From positions 3,224,001-3,288,000 of the forward strand of contig NZ_NEVM01000005.1 of assembly GCF_002261225.1 (NCBI RefSeq): 64,000 bases of DNA, in the 5' to 3' direction. Below, one piece after another: positions 10,033 to 17,677 of the stretch (positions are counted from its first letter, which is position 1; each line of letters opens with the position of its first letter). The notes beneath the pieces were generated by a model that saw nothing but the letters and a program-made list of their open reading frames with translations, made no database searches and had not been told where the DNA came from. Position numbers and translations under genes: made by a program. This DNA comes from Bordetella genomosp. 10. GTDB taxonomy: Bacteria; Pseudomonadota; Gammaproteobacteria; Burkholderiales; Burkholderiaceae_B.

Positions 10033-10407
10033 TCAATGAGGTTCCCGGGAGCAGATCCCCCATCTATCTTCAGATGCTGCCTACAAGAGTAAAAGCCAAG
10101 CAAAGATAGGGAGGAGTCTTTTGATTTCCACCGATGCACAGGTGGGCGAGATAGAGAATCTTCGAACCCATGGCCACTGTGTCTCACCAGAGACGAACAT
10201 TGAAGGGCACATGGTGACGGCATGCCGAAGCGCAGCTATACCATCGGCAATGGTGGGCGTACCGGACACAGGCCCCCGACCACGGAGCCCTCTTCCTTTC
10301 CCTGGCGTCGCCCCGACCAGGTGGGCGTTGGAAAGGCCAGTAGCAACCCCAGCGAAGATGAAGCGAGCGTCGGAGACACCTCAGAACATAGAAGCCCTCC
10401 CGGTCGA

Positions 10408-10423
10408 TGTTCCACGTGAAACA
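10408..10423. promoter_or_regulatory. parS: parS site 4
   Basis: TGTTCCACGTGAAACA, identical to site 3 and 391 bases beyond it. It is the last parS seen before the group of DnaA-box-like sequences that starts at 10740. Confidence 0.95.
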
Positions 10424-10739
10424 CTCAAGGAGATATCTTGGCGCCGAAAGGAATCGGCCACTCCGATCAAAAACATGCCGCATTCCATTCGCCAGCCAAC
10501 GCGAGCCAGGCAATGCCCCTGGCTGGGATACCCCATCTCGGGAAGGGCTATAAAAAGCACGCCCCTTAACCTTCGCCTCAGCTCCCGAGCGGAACAAAGA
10601 AAGCCATAGCCTCGCAAAGACCGGCTCCCCTTAGCTTGTTTTCCCTGCGCCTGACGAGAAAGTAATCCACAGGCTGAAGCCAGGTTCGAAGCATCTGTGT
10701 ACGCCACGGGAAAGACAGGCAAAAGCCTGGGGATAGTTT

Positions 10740-11050
10740 TGTGAATAACGCGGGCGCCAAGCTCGTCCCGGCGGACAGCTCGCCGTCGCTGCCCTGCTCT
10801 TCCATGGGTAAAAACGCCAAAGCCGGGGCAAAAATCGCCACGCTTTTACAAAAAAGCCTATAAAGATTACCCATCCGGCCCCGTCGCAAGGTTTTGCACA
10901 GGGTGGCAGTCGACCCAAAGATTAGTGCGCAAGCTGTGTATAACTACAGTCTGGGATAACTTGTGGAAGTGCGTTGGCAGGTCTCCCGGGCCAGGCGGCA
11001 AGCCCAGCCTGTCCTACGTTCCCCTGCAGTTACTCACATAGTTATGCACA
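10740..11050. other. Group of relaxed DnaA boxes (minor origin-like element)
   Basis: Four nonamers match the relaxed DnaA consensus TTWTNCACA within 311 bases. They are 10740-10748 (minus strand TTATTCACA), 10892-10900 (plus, TTTTGCACA), 10935-10943 (minus, TTATACACA) and 11042-11050 (plus, TTATGCACA). A TAATCCACA at 10663 is one base off. None is the perfect TTATCCACA. The group lies between parS site 4 and the csp terminator, next to the mnmG side, where many proteobacteria carry oriC. It may be an accessory or regulatory DnaA-binding region. Function is inferred. Confidence 0.5.
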
Positions 11051-11090
11051 CGAATTCATAAAGCCCGCTGCCTCGTCCTCGGCGGCAATG

Positions 11091-11124
11091 AAAAAACGCC
11101 CCGGGCCGAGGGCCACGGAGCGTT
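11091..11124 (-). terminator. Rho-independent terminator of the cold-shock gene
   Basis: On the minus strand AACGCTCC (11124-11117) pairs with GGGGCGTT (11102-11095), allowing one G-T pair. The loop can itself fold through GGCC/GGCC, and six T residues follow. It lies about 40 bases after the csp stop codon. Confidence 0.75.
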
Positions 11125-11164
11125 TGGTGCCGGCAGACCCGGCGCGGGTAACGGATTACCCGGA

Positions 11165-11365
11165 TTAGAGCGGACGGATCTCCGCCGCTTGGGGCCCCTT
11201 CGGGCCTTCCTTGACTTCGAATTCGACGTCCTGGCCTTCGTTCAGGCTGCGGTAGCCGCGGCCCTGAATTGCCGAGAAGTGGGCAAACACGTCCGTGCCA
11301 CCCTCATCCGGCGTGATGAAACCATAGCCCTTGTCGGCGTTGAACCACTTCACTTTGCCCTTCAT
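11165..11365 (-). CDS. Cold-shock domain protein (CspA family)
   Basis: A 66-residue single cold-shock domain protein that binds single-stranded RNA/DNA. Both RNA-binding motifs are visible: KGYGFITP (RNP1-like) at residues 13-20 and DVFAHFSAI (RNP2-like) at about 27-35. The start is the ATG at 11365 (MKGKVKWFN). A GTG two codons upstream is rejected because AGGAAG sits seven bases before this ATG. The ~60 bases of leader upstream are T/A-rich compared with the surroundings, which suits a structured cold-shock leader, though no specific cold box can be assigned. Confidence 0.95.
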   Translation of the reverse strand: MKGKVKWFNADKGYGFITPDEGGTDVFAHFSAIQGRGYRSLNEGQDVEFEVKEGPKGPQAAEIRPL

Positions 11366-11727
11366 ATACACACTTCCTCTAGAAACTCGGTACGGTAGGC
11401 GGTGTTATTCAAAAACTGCGTTTTTACCAACCGCAAGCGGCCATGCTTACTCCGACGCCCGCCGTGTCTCAGAGGTGGGCCGAGGTTCAGCGAAACGATA
11501 ATGACGCCCGGCATGAATATCACTGCCGATCGAGCATACTCAGACGGCCCTGGCACGGACAACGTGCTGTTTACCCTTATGTGGCTTTTTTTCAACCTGC
11601 CACGCCAGCCGCATCGTCCGGCGCCGGCATTCTCCTCTCCAGGGCCGGCTCCGCAGCCCGCCGACACAAGGCCCGGGCAATGGTGGATACTTCATCCCAC
11701 ACGTCACAACCCCTACCGACACATCAC
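11366..11727. other. Divergent intergenic region between csp and the aminotransferase gene
   Basis: 362 bases hold the 5' leaders and promoters of two divergent genes. A lower-GC patch (about 11385-11600) with T-runs is seen, but no convincing -35/-10 pair or operator was identified. Frames running through it show no recognisable protein. Confidence 0.5.
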
Positions 11728-12894
11728 ATGATCCGATCCAAGTTGCCCGACGTGGGCACCACTATCTTCACCGTCATGAGCCGCCTGGCCCTGGAACACA
11801 AGGCGGTCAACCTGGGACAGGGATTCCCGGATTTCAATCCGGACCCGCGGCTGCTGAAGCTGGTCGACAAGGCCATGGCCGACGGCCACAACCAGTATCC
11901 CTATATGCCTGGCGTCGCTCCGCTGCGCGAAGCCATCGCCCGCAAGACCAAGGAGCTGTACGGCCACGCCTACGATCCGGAGACGGAAATCACCGTCACT
12001 AGCGGCGCGACCGAGGCCTTGATGGCCACGGTCCTGGCCGCGGTGGGTCCCGGCGACGAAGTGATCGTCATCGAGCCTTGCTACGACTCTTACCTGCCGT
12101 CCATCCGCCTCGCGGGCGCGACGGCGGTTCCGGTGCCGTTGCGCGCACCGACCGAGACCGATCCCTACTACCGCATCGACTGGCAGCGCGTGCGTGACGC
12201 CATCACGCCGAAAAGCCGCCTGCTGATGCTGAACTTCCCGCACAATCCCACCGGCGCCGTGCTGGACGAGCGCGACCTCGACGCGCTGGAGCAGATCGTC
12301 CGCGACACCGGCATCCTGCTGGTCTCCGACGAAGTCTATGAACACATCGTGTTCGATGGGAAACCCCACGCCAGCCTGGCGCGCCGTCCCTTGCTGGCCG
12401 AGCACGCCTTCGTCATTTCGTCCTTCGGCAAGACCTATCACACCACCGGCTGGAAGATCGGGTATTGCTGCGCGCCGCGCCAGTTGAGCCTGGAGCTGCG
12501 CAAGGTGCACCAGTTCATGGTGTTCACCGTTTCCTCGCCCATGCAATTCGCGCTGGCGGAGTTCATGAATGATCCCCAGCCCTACCTGGACCTGCCGGCG
12601 TTCTACCAGGCCAAGCGGGACAGGCTCAGCCAAGGCCTGGCCAAGACGCGCTTCAAGCCCTTGCCCAGCCCGGGCACCTTCTTCCTGATGGCGGACTATT
12701 CAGCCATGTCGGACCTGCCGGAGGCGGATTTCGCGCGTTGGCTGACGGTGGACCATGGCGTGACGGTTATCCCCATCTCCGCCTTCTATCAGCGGCCGGA
12801 TGCGCCCGAGTCCAACCATCGGCTGGTCCGCTTCTGCTTTGCGAAGAAGGACGAGACGCTGGATGCCGCGCTGGAGAAACTGCAGCGCGTTTGA
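11728..12894 (+). CDS. Class I/II PLP-dependent aminotransferase (methionine/kynurenine aminotransferase-like)
   Basis: A 388-residue fold-type I aminotransferase. Features in order are LGQGFPDFNPDPRL near the N-terminus, TSGATEALMATVLA, FPHNPTGAVL with the cofactor-contacting Asn, DEVYEHIVF, and the PLP lysine in SSFGKTYHTTGWKIG. The VNLGQGFPDF and TTGWKIGY blocks resemble the YbdL/kynurenine-aminotransferase branch, which uses methionine and aromatic amino acids; the exact substrate is inference. The ATG at 11728 is chosen because the conserved region starts 15-20 residues later. A strong hairpin terminator follows. Confidence 0.88.
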   Translation: MIRSKLPDVGTTIFTVMSRLALEHKAVNLGQGFPDFNPDPRLLKLVDKAMADGHNQYPYMPGVAPLREAIARKTKELYGHAYDPETEITVTSGATEALMATVLAAVGPGDEVIVIEPCYDSYLPSIRLAGATAVPVPLRAPTETDPYYRIDWQRVRDAITPKSRLLMLNFPHNPTGAVLDERDLDALEQIVRDTGILLVSDEVYEHIVFDGKPHASLARRPLLAEHAFVISSFGKTYHTTGWKIGYCCAPRQLSLELRKVHQFMVFTVSSPMQFALAEFMNDPQPYLDLPAFYQAKRDRLSQGLAKTRFKPLPSPGTFFLMADYSAMSDLPEADFARWLTVDHGVTVIPISAFYQRPDAPESNHRLVRFCFAKKDETLDAALEKLQRV

Positions 12895-12955
12895 CCGTGC
12901 AGGTACGCGGCCGGCCACTGGATCGTGGTCCGGCTGTGGATAAGCCTCCCTTCCC

Positions 12956-13000
12956 AAAAAGCCCCGTCGAGACGCCAGGAAGGCCTCGACGGGGCTTTTT
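12956..13000 (+). terminator. Strong bidirectional intrinsic terminator
   Basis: A 16-bp perfect stem (AAAAAGCCCCGTCGAG at 12956-12971 with its complement at 12985-13000) encloses a 13-base loop and ends in five T residues on either strand. It closes the aminotransferase gene and insulates the origin-like region that follows. Confidence 0.92.
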
Positions 13001-13044
13001 CTTGCCTGGCGCGGATGGCCAGCTCAAGGAAAGGAAAAAGCGGC

Positions 13045-13078
13045 AGGGCAAGGCTTGGAAGCCTTGCCCTTCTTTTTT
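13045..13078 (+). terminator. Second tandem intrinsic terminator
   Basis: AGGGCAAGGCTT (13045-13056) pairs perfectly with AAGCCTTGCCCT (13059-13070) across a two-base turn and is followed by a T-rich run ending in six Ts (13073-13078). It sits 45 bases after the first terminator, giving a double stop to transcription entering the DnaA-box region. Confidence 0.88.
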
Positions 13079-13212
13079 ATCCCGGTTGCGCAAAAAAGCA
13101 GCAGCGCCCTCTTGGGTCTCCTCCCTCGCTCCTGGATATCCCGGGATAAACAGGCCATCGGATTGCGAAGGCGGCGGATCGGGTTGCCCCCGCAGTTCCG
13201 TTTTCCAGGTTG

Positions 13213-13449
13213 TTCACTTATCTTTTTTATATATAAAGACTAATGATGGATAAGGACTGTGGATAACTGCATCAACTCTGGAAATGCCCTGTTTTTCAAA
13301 ACCTTGCACGCTTTTTTGCTTGTGCAGCATTCCTGTTTGGCGTGTGCACGGGAGTTGAGCAACTTTTCGGTTCGCCATCGAAAGGGGTGTTTATGCCTGT
13401 ACGGTCCACACGCTGTGCACAAGTGCGCTACTTAGTGCTTATCCACAGG
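13213..13449. repeat. Origin module copy A (~236 bp, paired with copy B)
   Basis: Order: AT-rich tract (13218-13246), DnaA box TGTGGATAA (13258), CTGCATCAAC, CTTGCACGCTTTT, the interrupted palindrome GTTGAGCAAC, a CGAAAGG arm, CCACAC, the palindrome TGTGCACA (13414-13421), then an inverted DnaA box TTATCCACA (13439). It aligns without net gaps to copy B, 849 bp to the right. By eye identity is about two thirds, with near-identical blocks at the boxes. Confidence 0.88.
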
Positions 13450-13595
13450 CCATCGCATGGTTGGCGGCCCGAAGTCGCGGCATGTCTGTGAACATCCTGG
13501 GTTTGCCGGCGAAAAAGTGGCCGATCCATCGCGCAAGCGGCACTGGCGTCCTTTGCCGGACGCCAGTTGTCCACCGCCGGTCTCGTTTGGAGTCC

Positions 13596-13615
13596 GGATT
13601 GCTGTACAGCAATCC
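13596..13615. repeat. 20-bp perfect palindrome inside the origin region
   Basis: GGATTGCTGTACAGCAATCC is a perfect inverted repeat with no spacer. It lies between the two origin modules, 20 bases left of a one-mismatch DnaA box (13635). It has no T-run, so it is not a terminator. It is more like a binding site for a symmetric DNA-binding protein. The protein is unknown. Confidence 0.7.
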
Positions 13616-14060
13616 CGCGAGAGCGCGTGCACGGCGTGGATAAGCCAGGCCTGAAGCAAGGATGACAAGGGCTCTTTGTACGCGGAACGCCCTGTTTTTT
13701 CCGTGTTCTGTGGATAAGGGAGCGGGAGCTTCCCTCTGCGACGCCGAAAACGCGCATTTAGTGAGCACGCGAGATCGCCGTCCGCCGATTTCCGGGGATT
13801 GCCGGCTGGCCTGGATGGCACACAGGCCAGTTATCCACGCGCAGGCGCGTTTTTCGTGGACCGAGCGTACATCCTTTCACCTCACCGCCCTCTTTCGAGC
13901 GTCACGGACCGGCTATGCAGTTCGCAGCGCTGTTCGTTTCCGGGAAACCTCCGTGTTTCGAAGGGATGGCCGGCCTTCACCGGCGTTAGTCCGTCCCCTA
14001 AATTCATACCTGATCTCTTTTTCTATGGGCAAGCTCGCGTGGAGACAGGGAAAGAATGTT

Positions 14061-14298
14061 TTCACACCTTCTTTTCTATATAAAAAGAATGATTATGGTG
14101 GGTGTCTGTGGATAACTGCATCAACCCTGAAAAACTTTTAGATTTCATGGGCTTGCACGCTTTTCGGCATGTGGAGCAGGTCTGTTTTGGCGCCTGCACA
14201 ACGTTGAGCAACTTTCGGGGAAGGCCCCGAAAGGACCTTTTGTCCAGATTCCTTCCACACCGTGTGCACAAGTCCGCTGCTTAGAGCTTATCCACAGC
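14061..14298. repeat. Origin module copy B (~236 bp, paired with copy A)
   Basis: Same order of elements as copy A: AT-rich tract (14068-14098), DnaA box (14107), CTGCATCAAC, CTTGCACGCTTTT, GTTGAGCAAC, CGAAAGG, CCACAC, TGTGCACA (14263-14270), inverted DnaA box (14288). The two boxes are 181 bp apart in both copies. This copy also contains a hairpin TTTCGGGG-AAGG-CCCCGAAA at 14213-14232 that is only weakly kept in copy A. Confidence 0.88.
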
Positions 14299-14523
14299 AC
14301 TTTTGCCCGCCGCTTGCTCTGCTGTCACGCTGTCGGCCGACCCAAAAAGAGGCTCAATCGTCCGAACCAGCCAGCTATTAGTCGTTGTTTTGGATAAATA
14401 TTTTTCAATAGCCAGGGTTTATCCCGGGATCCGCCGGGCGCACTATGTCGTCCATGGAGAAACGGTTCAGCAGGCATGCGGTGGGTACCGCTCCCTGGAC
14501 CGACCAGACGAAGGGAGTTTGAA

Positions 14524-14796
14524 ATGAAGATCCTAGCTAGCACTGTTCTTGTTTCCCTGGCCATGATTGCCGGCGCCGCCCAAGCGGCCACCCCGGTGAG
14601 CGATACCGACAACCTTCCCTTCCAGGGAAGCTATGGCCAAGCCGATGAAGGCGTCAGCCGCGCCCAGGTGCAAGCCGAGCTCGAGCAAGCCAAGGCTGCC
14701 GGCATCGACATGCTGGGCGATATCGACAACGCCGCTTTTCAGCAAAACGTGAAGGTCAGTGAAGGCGACGACACCGGCCGCACCGAATTCGCGTGA
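14524..14796 (+). CDS. Small secreted DUF4148-family protein
   Basis: A 90-residue protein with a signal peptide (MKILASTVLVSLAMIAGAAQA, cleavage near residue 21) and a short mature part. It contains the VSRAQVQAELEQAKAAGID block typical of DUF4148 proteins, which are common in Burkholderiales and of unknown function. The ATG at 14524 is chosen for the signal peptide and for AGGGAG eight bases upstream. It is a single-gene unit with its own terminator, directly beside the origin-like region, so its gene dosage would be highest in fast growth. Confidence 0.9.
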   Translation: MKILASTVLVSLAMIAGAAQAATPVSDTDNLPFQGSYGQADEGVSRAQVQAELEQAKAAGIDMLGDIDNAAFQQNVKVSEGDDTGRTEFA

Positions 14797-14863
14797 TCCA
14801 CACCTGAGTGATGTGATGCAAGGACGGCGTACAAACAGAACTCGATGACGCCGAGAATTGACT

Positions 14864-14892
14864 AAGCCCCGCGGATAGCGGGGCTTTTTTTC
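14864..14892 (+). terminator. Intrinsic terminator of the DUF4148 gene
   Basis: AAGCCCCGC (14864-14872) pairs perfectly with GCGGGGCTT (14878-14886) and runs into a seven-T tract. It lies about 70 bases after the stop codon. Confidence 0.92.
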
Positions 14893-14916
14893 GTCGCCAA
14901 AATGCCGCCGGCGTGC

Positions 14917-15045
14917 CTGGGGAAAACCTTGGGGAAAAGCCTGGGGACAGGCGCGGGACAGGCTGTGGAAACCCAGGGGAGATCCCTGGGGAAAAGGTGT
15001 GGGGAAACCTGTGAAAACCTTGTGGATTCCCTGGGGGAAAATGGC
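14917..15045. repeat. 12-bp-periodic CCTGGGGAAAA repeat array
   Basis: About eleven imperfect copies of a unit close to CCTGGGGAAAAC. The GG starts lie at 14919, 14931, 14943, 14955 and 14967 (exactly 12 bp apart), then drift to 10-13 bp spacing up to 15033. All units point the same way, so one strand is G/A-rich. It is non-coding, lies between the DUF4148 terminator and the FMN reductase promoter, and is within 1 kb of the DnaA-box region. Function unknown. Confidence 0.8.
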
Positions 15046-15339
15046 TGAAATCCGTGGAAAACCAGGCTTTCGTACAAGGCTGTCATGGTGGTTTTCCAGA
15101 GGGAAAAGCTGCTTCACAGGACGTTTCCGTGTTCTGGCGAGGCGAGCTGGCAGGACGTTTTCTAGCGACCGCGTTTCTGGATCGCACTTTTCGTGGGCGA
15201 CGGCATTGTCGGATTGCTGATCTGGCAATAATGAAACCCGGATTTGCGCCTTTATTTTAAAAAGTGGAACTCCTAGAATTGCGGCATTGCGTCAAATGGC
15301 GCGCCATCCCGCTGCCGCTTTTTCCTCAGGAACGATTCC

Positions 15340-15915
15340 ATGTCCGCCAAACCCCGCCTCAACGTCATCATCGCCAGCACCCGCCCCGGCCGCGTCGGTC
15401 CCGCCTTCGCGCAGTGGTTCCATGAAGCCGCCGTGGTGCACGGCAAGTTCGACGTCCAACTGGTCGATCTCGCCGACTTCAAGCTGCCGGTGATGGATGA
15501 GCCCAACCACCCGCGCATGCAGAAGTACACGCACGAGCACACCCGCAAGTGGTCCGCCAGCGTGGCCAGCGCCGATGCTTTCGTCTTCGTCACGCCGGAA
15601 TACAACTTCAACGCGCCGCCGTCATTGCTCAACGCGCTGCAGTACCTCTACAACGAGTGGAACTACAAGCCCGCCAGCTTCGTCAGCTACGCCCACGCCT
15701 CCGGCGGCCTGCGCGCCGTGCAGGAACTCAAGCCGCTGCTGAACACCTTGAAGATCGTGCCCCTGAACGAACAGGTCATGGTGCCCAACTTCCCCCAGAC
15801 CCTGGACGAGAACGGCAAGTTCCAGCCCACCCAACTGCACGCCGACGCCGCCAAGGTCGCGCTCGACGAACTGCTGCGCTGGACCGATGCGTTGAAGACG
15901 CTGCGCGCGGCCTGA
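15340..15915 (+). CDS. NADPH-dependent FMN reductase family protein
   Basis: A 191-residue flavodoxin-fold protein. It starts with a nucleotide-binding strand and loop (LNVIIASTRPGRVGPAFAQW) and has the family block DAFVFVTPEYNFNAPPSLLNALQYL around residue 88, then SYAHASGGLRAVQELKPLL. Such enzymes reduce FMN or quinone-like compounds with NAD(P)H in the cytoplasm. The electron acceptor is not predictable. AGGA lies about ten bases before the ATG. It is convergent with mnmE. Confidence 0.88.
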   Translation: MSAKPRLNVIIASTRPGRVGPAFAQWFHEAAVVHGKFDVQLVDLADFKLPVMDEPNHPRMQKYTHEHTRKWSASVASADAFVFVTPEYNFNAPPSLLNALQYLYNEWNYKPASFVSYAHASGGLRAVQELKPLLNTLKIVPLNEQVMVPNFPQTLDENGKFQPTQLHADAAKVALDELLRWTDALKTLRAA

Positions 15916-16052
15916 TCAGGCCTGCGCGGACACAAGCGCGCGCATGGTCGTGAGAACGTTCCAGAGCCATGTCGCGCGCTTGTTGGCGCTCAGGCTACCG
16001 CGTATCGCGCGGTAGTTCTTTCGCTTGCTGGCGCACCTTGCCAGCCCACGCC

Positions 16053-17474
16053 TCACTTCCCAATACAAAAACTCGAAAATATCTCCCCCAGCAAATCATC
16101 GCTGGTGAATCGCCCCGTGATGCTCCCCAGGCTGTCATGCGCCAGGCGGAGTTCTTCGGCGAAGAGATCGAGCACGCGGTCGTCCAGGGCGGCGTGTTCG
16201 GTGGCGAGTTGGAGGTGATCGGCGGCGTCCTGCAAGGCGCGCAGGTGGCGTTCGCGCGCCAGCCAGGGGGATTCGCCGCCGGGGTTCCAGCCGGCGATGT
16301 CGAGCAGCGTGTTGCGCAGGCCGTCCAGGCCGGCGCCGGTCTTGGCGGAGATCCGTAGCGTTTCACCGATGCCGCCATGCCGGCCCCGCGGGTCGCCGGC
16401 GCCGCCTGCCACCGCGATGGGGACGATGCCCGTGGCCGGGTCGCCCGCCATCTCCAGGTCGATCTTGTTCACCACCTTCACCACCGGCACGCCGCGCGGC
16501 AGTTTTTCCGCGATGCCGGCGTCCATCTTTTCGTCCGGCGCGCCGGCATCGACGAGATGCAAGATGACATCCGCCTTGGCGATTTCCTGCCAGGTGCGGC
16601 TGATGCCTATCTTCTCCACCGGATCGTCGGTCTCGCGCAGGCCCGCCGTGTCGACCACGTGCAGCGGCACGCCTTCGATATGGATTTCCTGCACGACCTT
16701 GTCCCGCGTGGTGCCGGCGATCGGCGTGACGATGGCGACCTCGTCGCCCGCCAGCGCGTTGAGCAGGCTGGACTTGCCGACGTTGGGCCGGCCGGCCAGG
16801 ACGACGTGCAGGCCTTCGCGCAGGATGACGCCCTGGCGGGTCTGCGCGATGATGGCGTCGAGCTCGTCGCGCAAGCCTTGCAGCAGCGGACGCGCCTGGT
16901 ATTTCTCCAGGAAATCGATCTCTTCCTCGGGGAAATCCAGCGTGGCCTCGACCAGCATGCGCAAGTGCACGATGCGGTCCGCCAACGCCGTGACGCGCTG
17001 CGAGAACACGCCGGACAGCGAGGCCATGGCGCCACGCGCGGCCGCGTCCGAGGTGGCCTCGATCAGGTCGGCGACGGCTTCGGCCTGGGCCAGGTCCATG
17101 CGGTCGTTGAGAAAGGCCCGCTGCGTGAATTCGCCCGGCTCGGCCAGCCGCATGCCCAGTTCGGCGCCCACGCGCAGGCAAAGATCCAGCACGCGCCGCA
17201 GCACGGCGGGCCCGCCGTGCCCTTGCAGTTCGAGCACGTCCTCGCCCGTGTAGGAATGCGGCGCCGGAAAGAACAGCGCCAGCCCCTCGTCCAGCACTTC
17301 GCCGTCCGTTGCCCGGAAGGGCAACAGGTGCGCGTGGCGCGGCGTGAGATCGCGCTGGAACAAGGCGCGCACGAAGCCGCCCAGCTCCCGCCCGGAGACG
17401 CGCACGATGCCTACGCCCCCCCGCCCGGGAGCGGTGGCGATGGCGGCGATGGGGGCGTAAGCTAATGGGGACAT
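16053..17474 (-). CDS. mnmE: tRNA modification GTPase MnmE (TrmE)
   Basis: A 473-residue GTPase partner of MnmG. It has the folate-binding N domain ([22 protein letters not shown]) and a helical domain. The inserted G domain has [12 protein letters not shown] (P-loop), [10 protein letters not shown] (G3) and VNKIDL (G4). It ends with the invariant FCIGK, whose cysteine is functional. The ATG at 17474 ([15 protein letters not shown]) is chosen because the long in-frame extension upstream has no family similarity. In many proteobacteria it adjoins yidC. Here the peptide transporter operon lies between. Confidence 0.96.
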   Translation of the reverse strand: MSPLAYAPIAAIATAPGRGGVGIVRVSGRELGGFVRALFQRDLTPRHAHLLPFRATDGEVLDEGLALFFPAPHSYTGEDVLELQGHGGPAVLRRVLDLCLRVGAELGMRLAEPGEFTQRAFLNDRMDLAQAEAVADLIEATSDAAARGAMASLSGVFSQRVTALADRIVHLRMLVEATLDFPEEEIDFLEKYQARPLLQGLRDELDAIIAQTRQGVILREGLHVVLAGRPNVGKSSLLNALAGDEVAIVTPIAGTTRDKVVQEIHIEGVPLHVVDTAGLRETDDPVEKIGISRTWQEIAKADVILHLVDAGAPDEKMDAGIAEKLPRGVPVVKVVNKIDLEMAGDPATGIVPIAVAGGAGDPRGRHGGIGETLRISAKTGAGLDGLRNTLLDIAGWNPGGESPWLARERHLRALQDAADHLQLATEHAALDDRVLDLFAEELRLAHDSLGSITGRFTSDDLLGEIFSSFCIGK

Positions 17475-17677
17475 ATAACGATCAGAAAGGGACGGCGATA
17501 CGCAATAAGGGAATATAACGGGTTGCGCCTGCTTCGTTTCCTCCGTATGTTGCGCCGTATACAAGCGAAGCCGGGCCACGAGCCTGTCCGCTTCGGATTC
17601 GGATCCAGGCGCCGCGGTTCCGGGCGCCAAGGTCACGCACCGGGTCTCATATCTCTATAAAACAAGGGAGCGTTCCA

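Larger units (their letters stand above)
8765..11090. other. Gene-free parS/origin-proximal region between mnmG and the cold-shock gene
   Basis: About 2.3 kb in which no frame on either strand shows a recognisable family, a good ribosome site with a long frame, or GC-rich third positions like the neighbours. By eye the base composition from about 8.88 to 10.6 kb is clearly lower in GC than the flanking genes. It holds four parS sites, listed separately. At 10.74-11.05 kb it holds a group of relaxed DnaA boxes. No tRNA-like T-loop or terminator-like hairpin with a T-run was seen before the csp terminator. The likely role is chromosome-partition centre and origin-flanking DNA; this is inferred from the parS sites and the position. 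Confidence 0.75.
12935..14431. other. oriC: Candidate chromosomal replication origin (oriC) with six perfect DnaA boxes
   Basis: About 1.5 kb without a supportable gene. Perfect DnaA boxes (TTATCCACA on either strand) are at 12935-12943, 13258-13266, 13439-13447, 13709-13717, 14107-14115 and 14288-14296. One-mismatch boxes are at 13635, 13831 and 14389. AT-rich patches lie at 13218-13246, 14068-14098 and 14384-14412 and could serve as unwinding elements. Two tandem terminators shield the left side. The four boxes at 13258/13439 and 14107/14288 belong to two copies of one module. An origin role is inferred from box density and the parS/mnmG/dnaA context. Confidence 0.78.

Noticed and set aside
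10121..10609. Open frames of 138-162 codons on both strands in the parS block
   Set aside because: No recognisable domain, no convincing start, and parS site 4 lies inside them. Base use by codon position does not look like the neighbouring genes.
14533..15228. A 231-codon minus-strand frame with FPQG-like repeats
   Set aside because: It runs antisense through the DUF4148 gene and its terminator. The FPQG pattern is only the translation of the 12-bp DNA repeat, and no ribosome site or family supports it.
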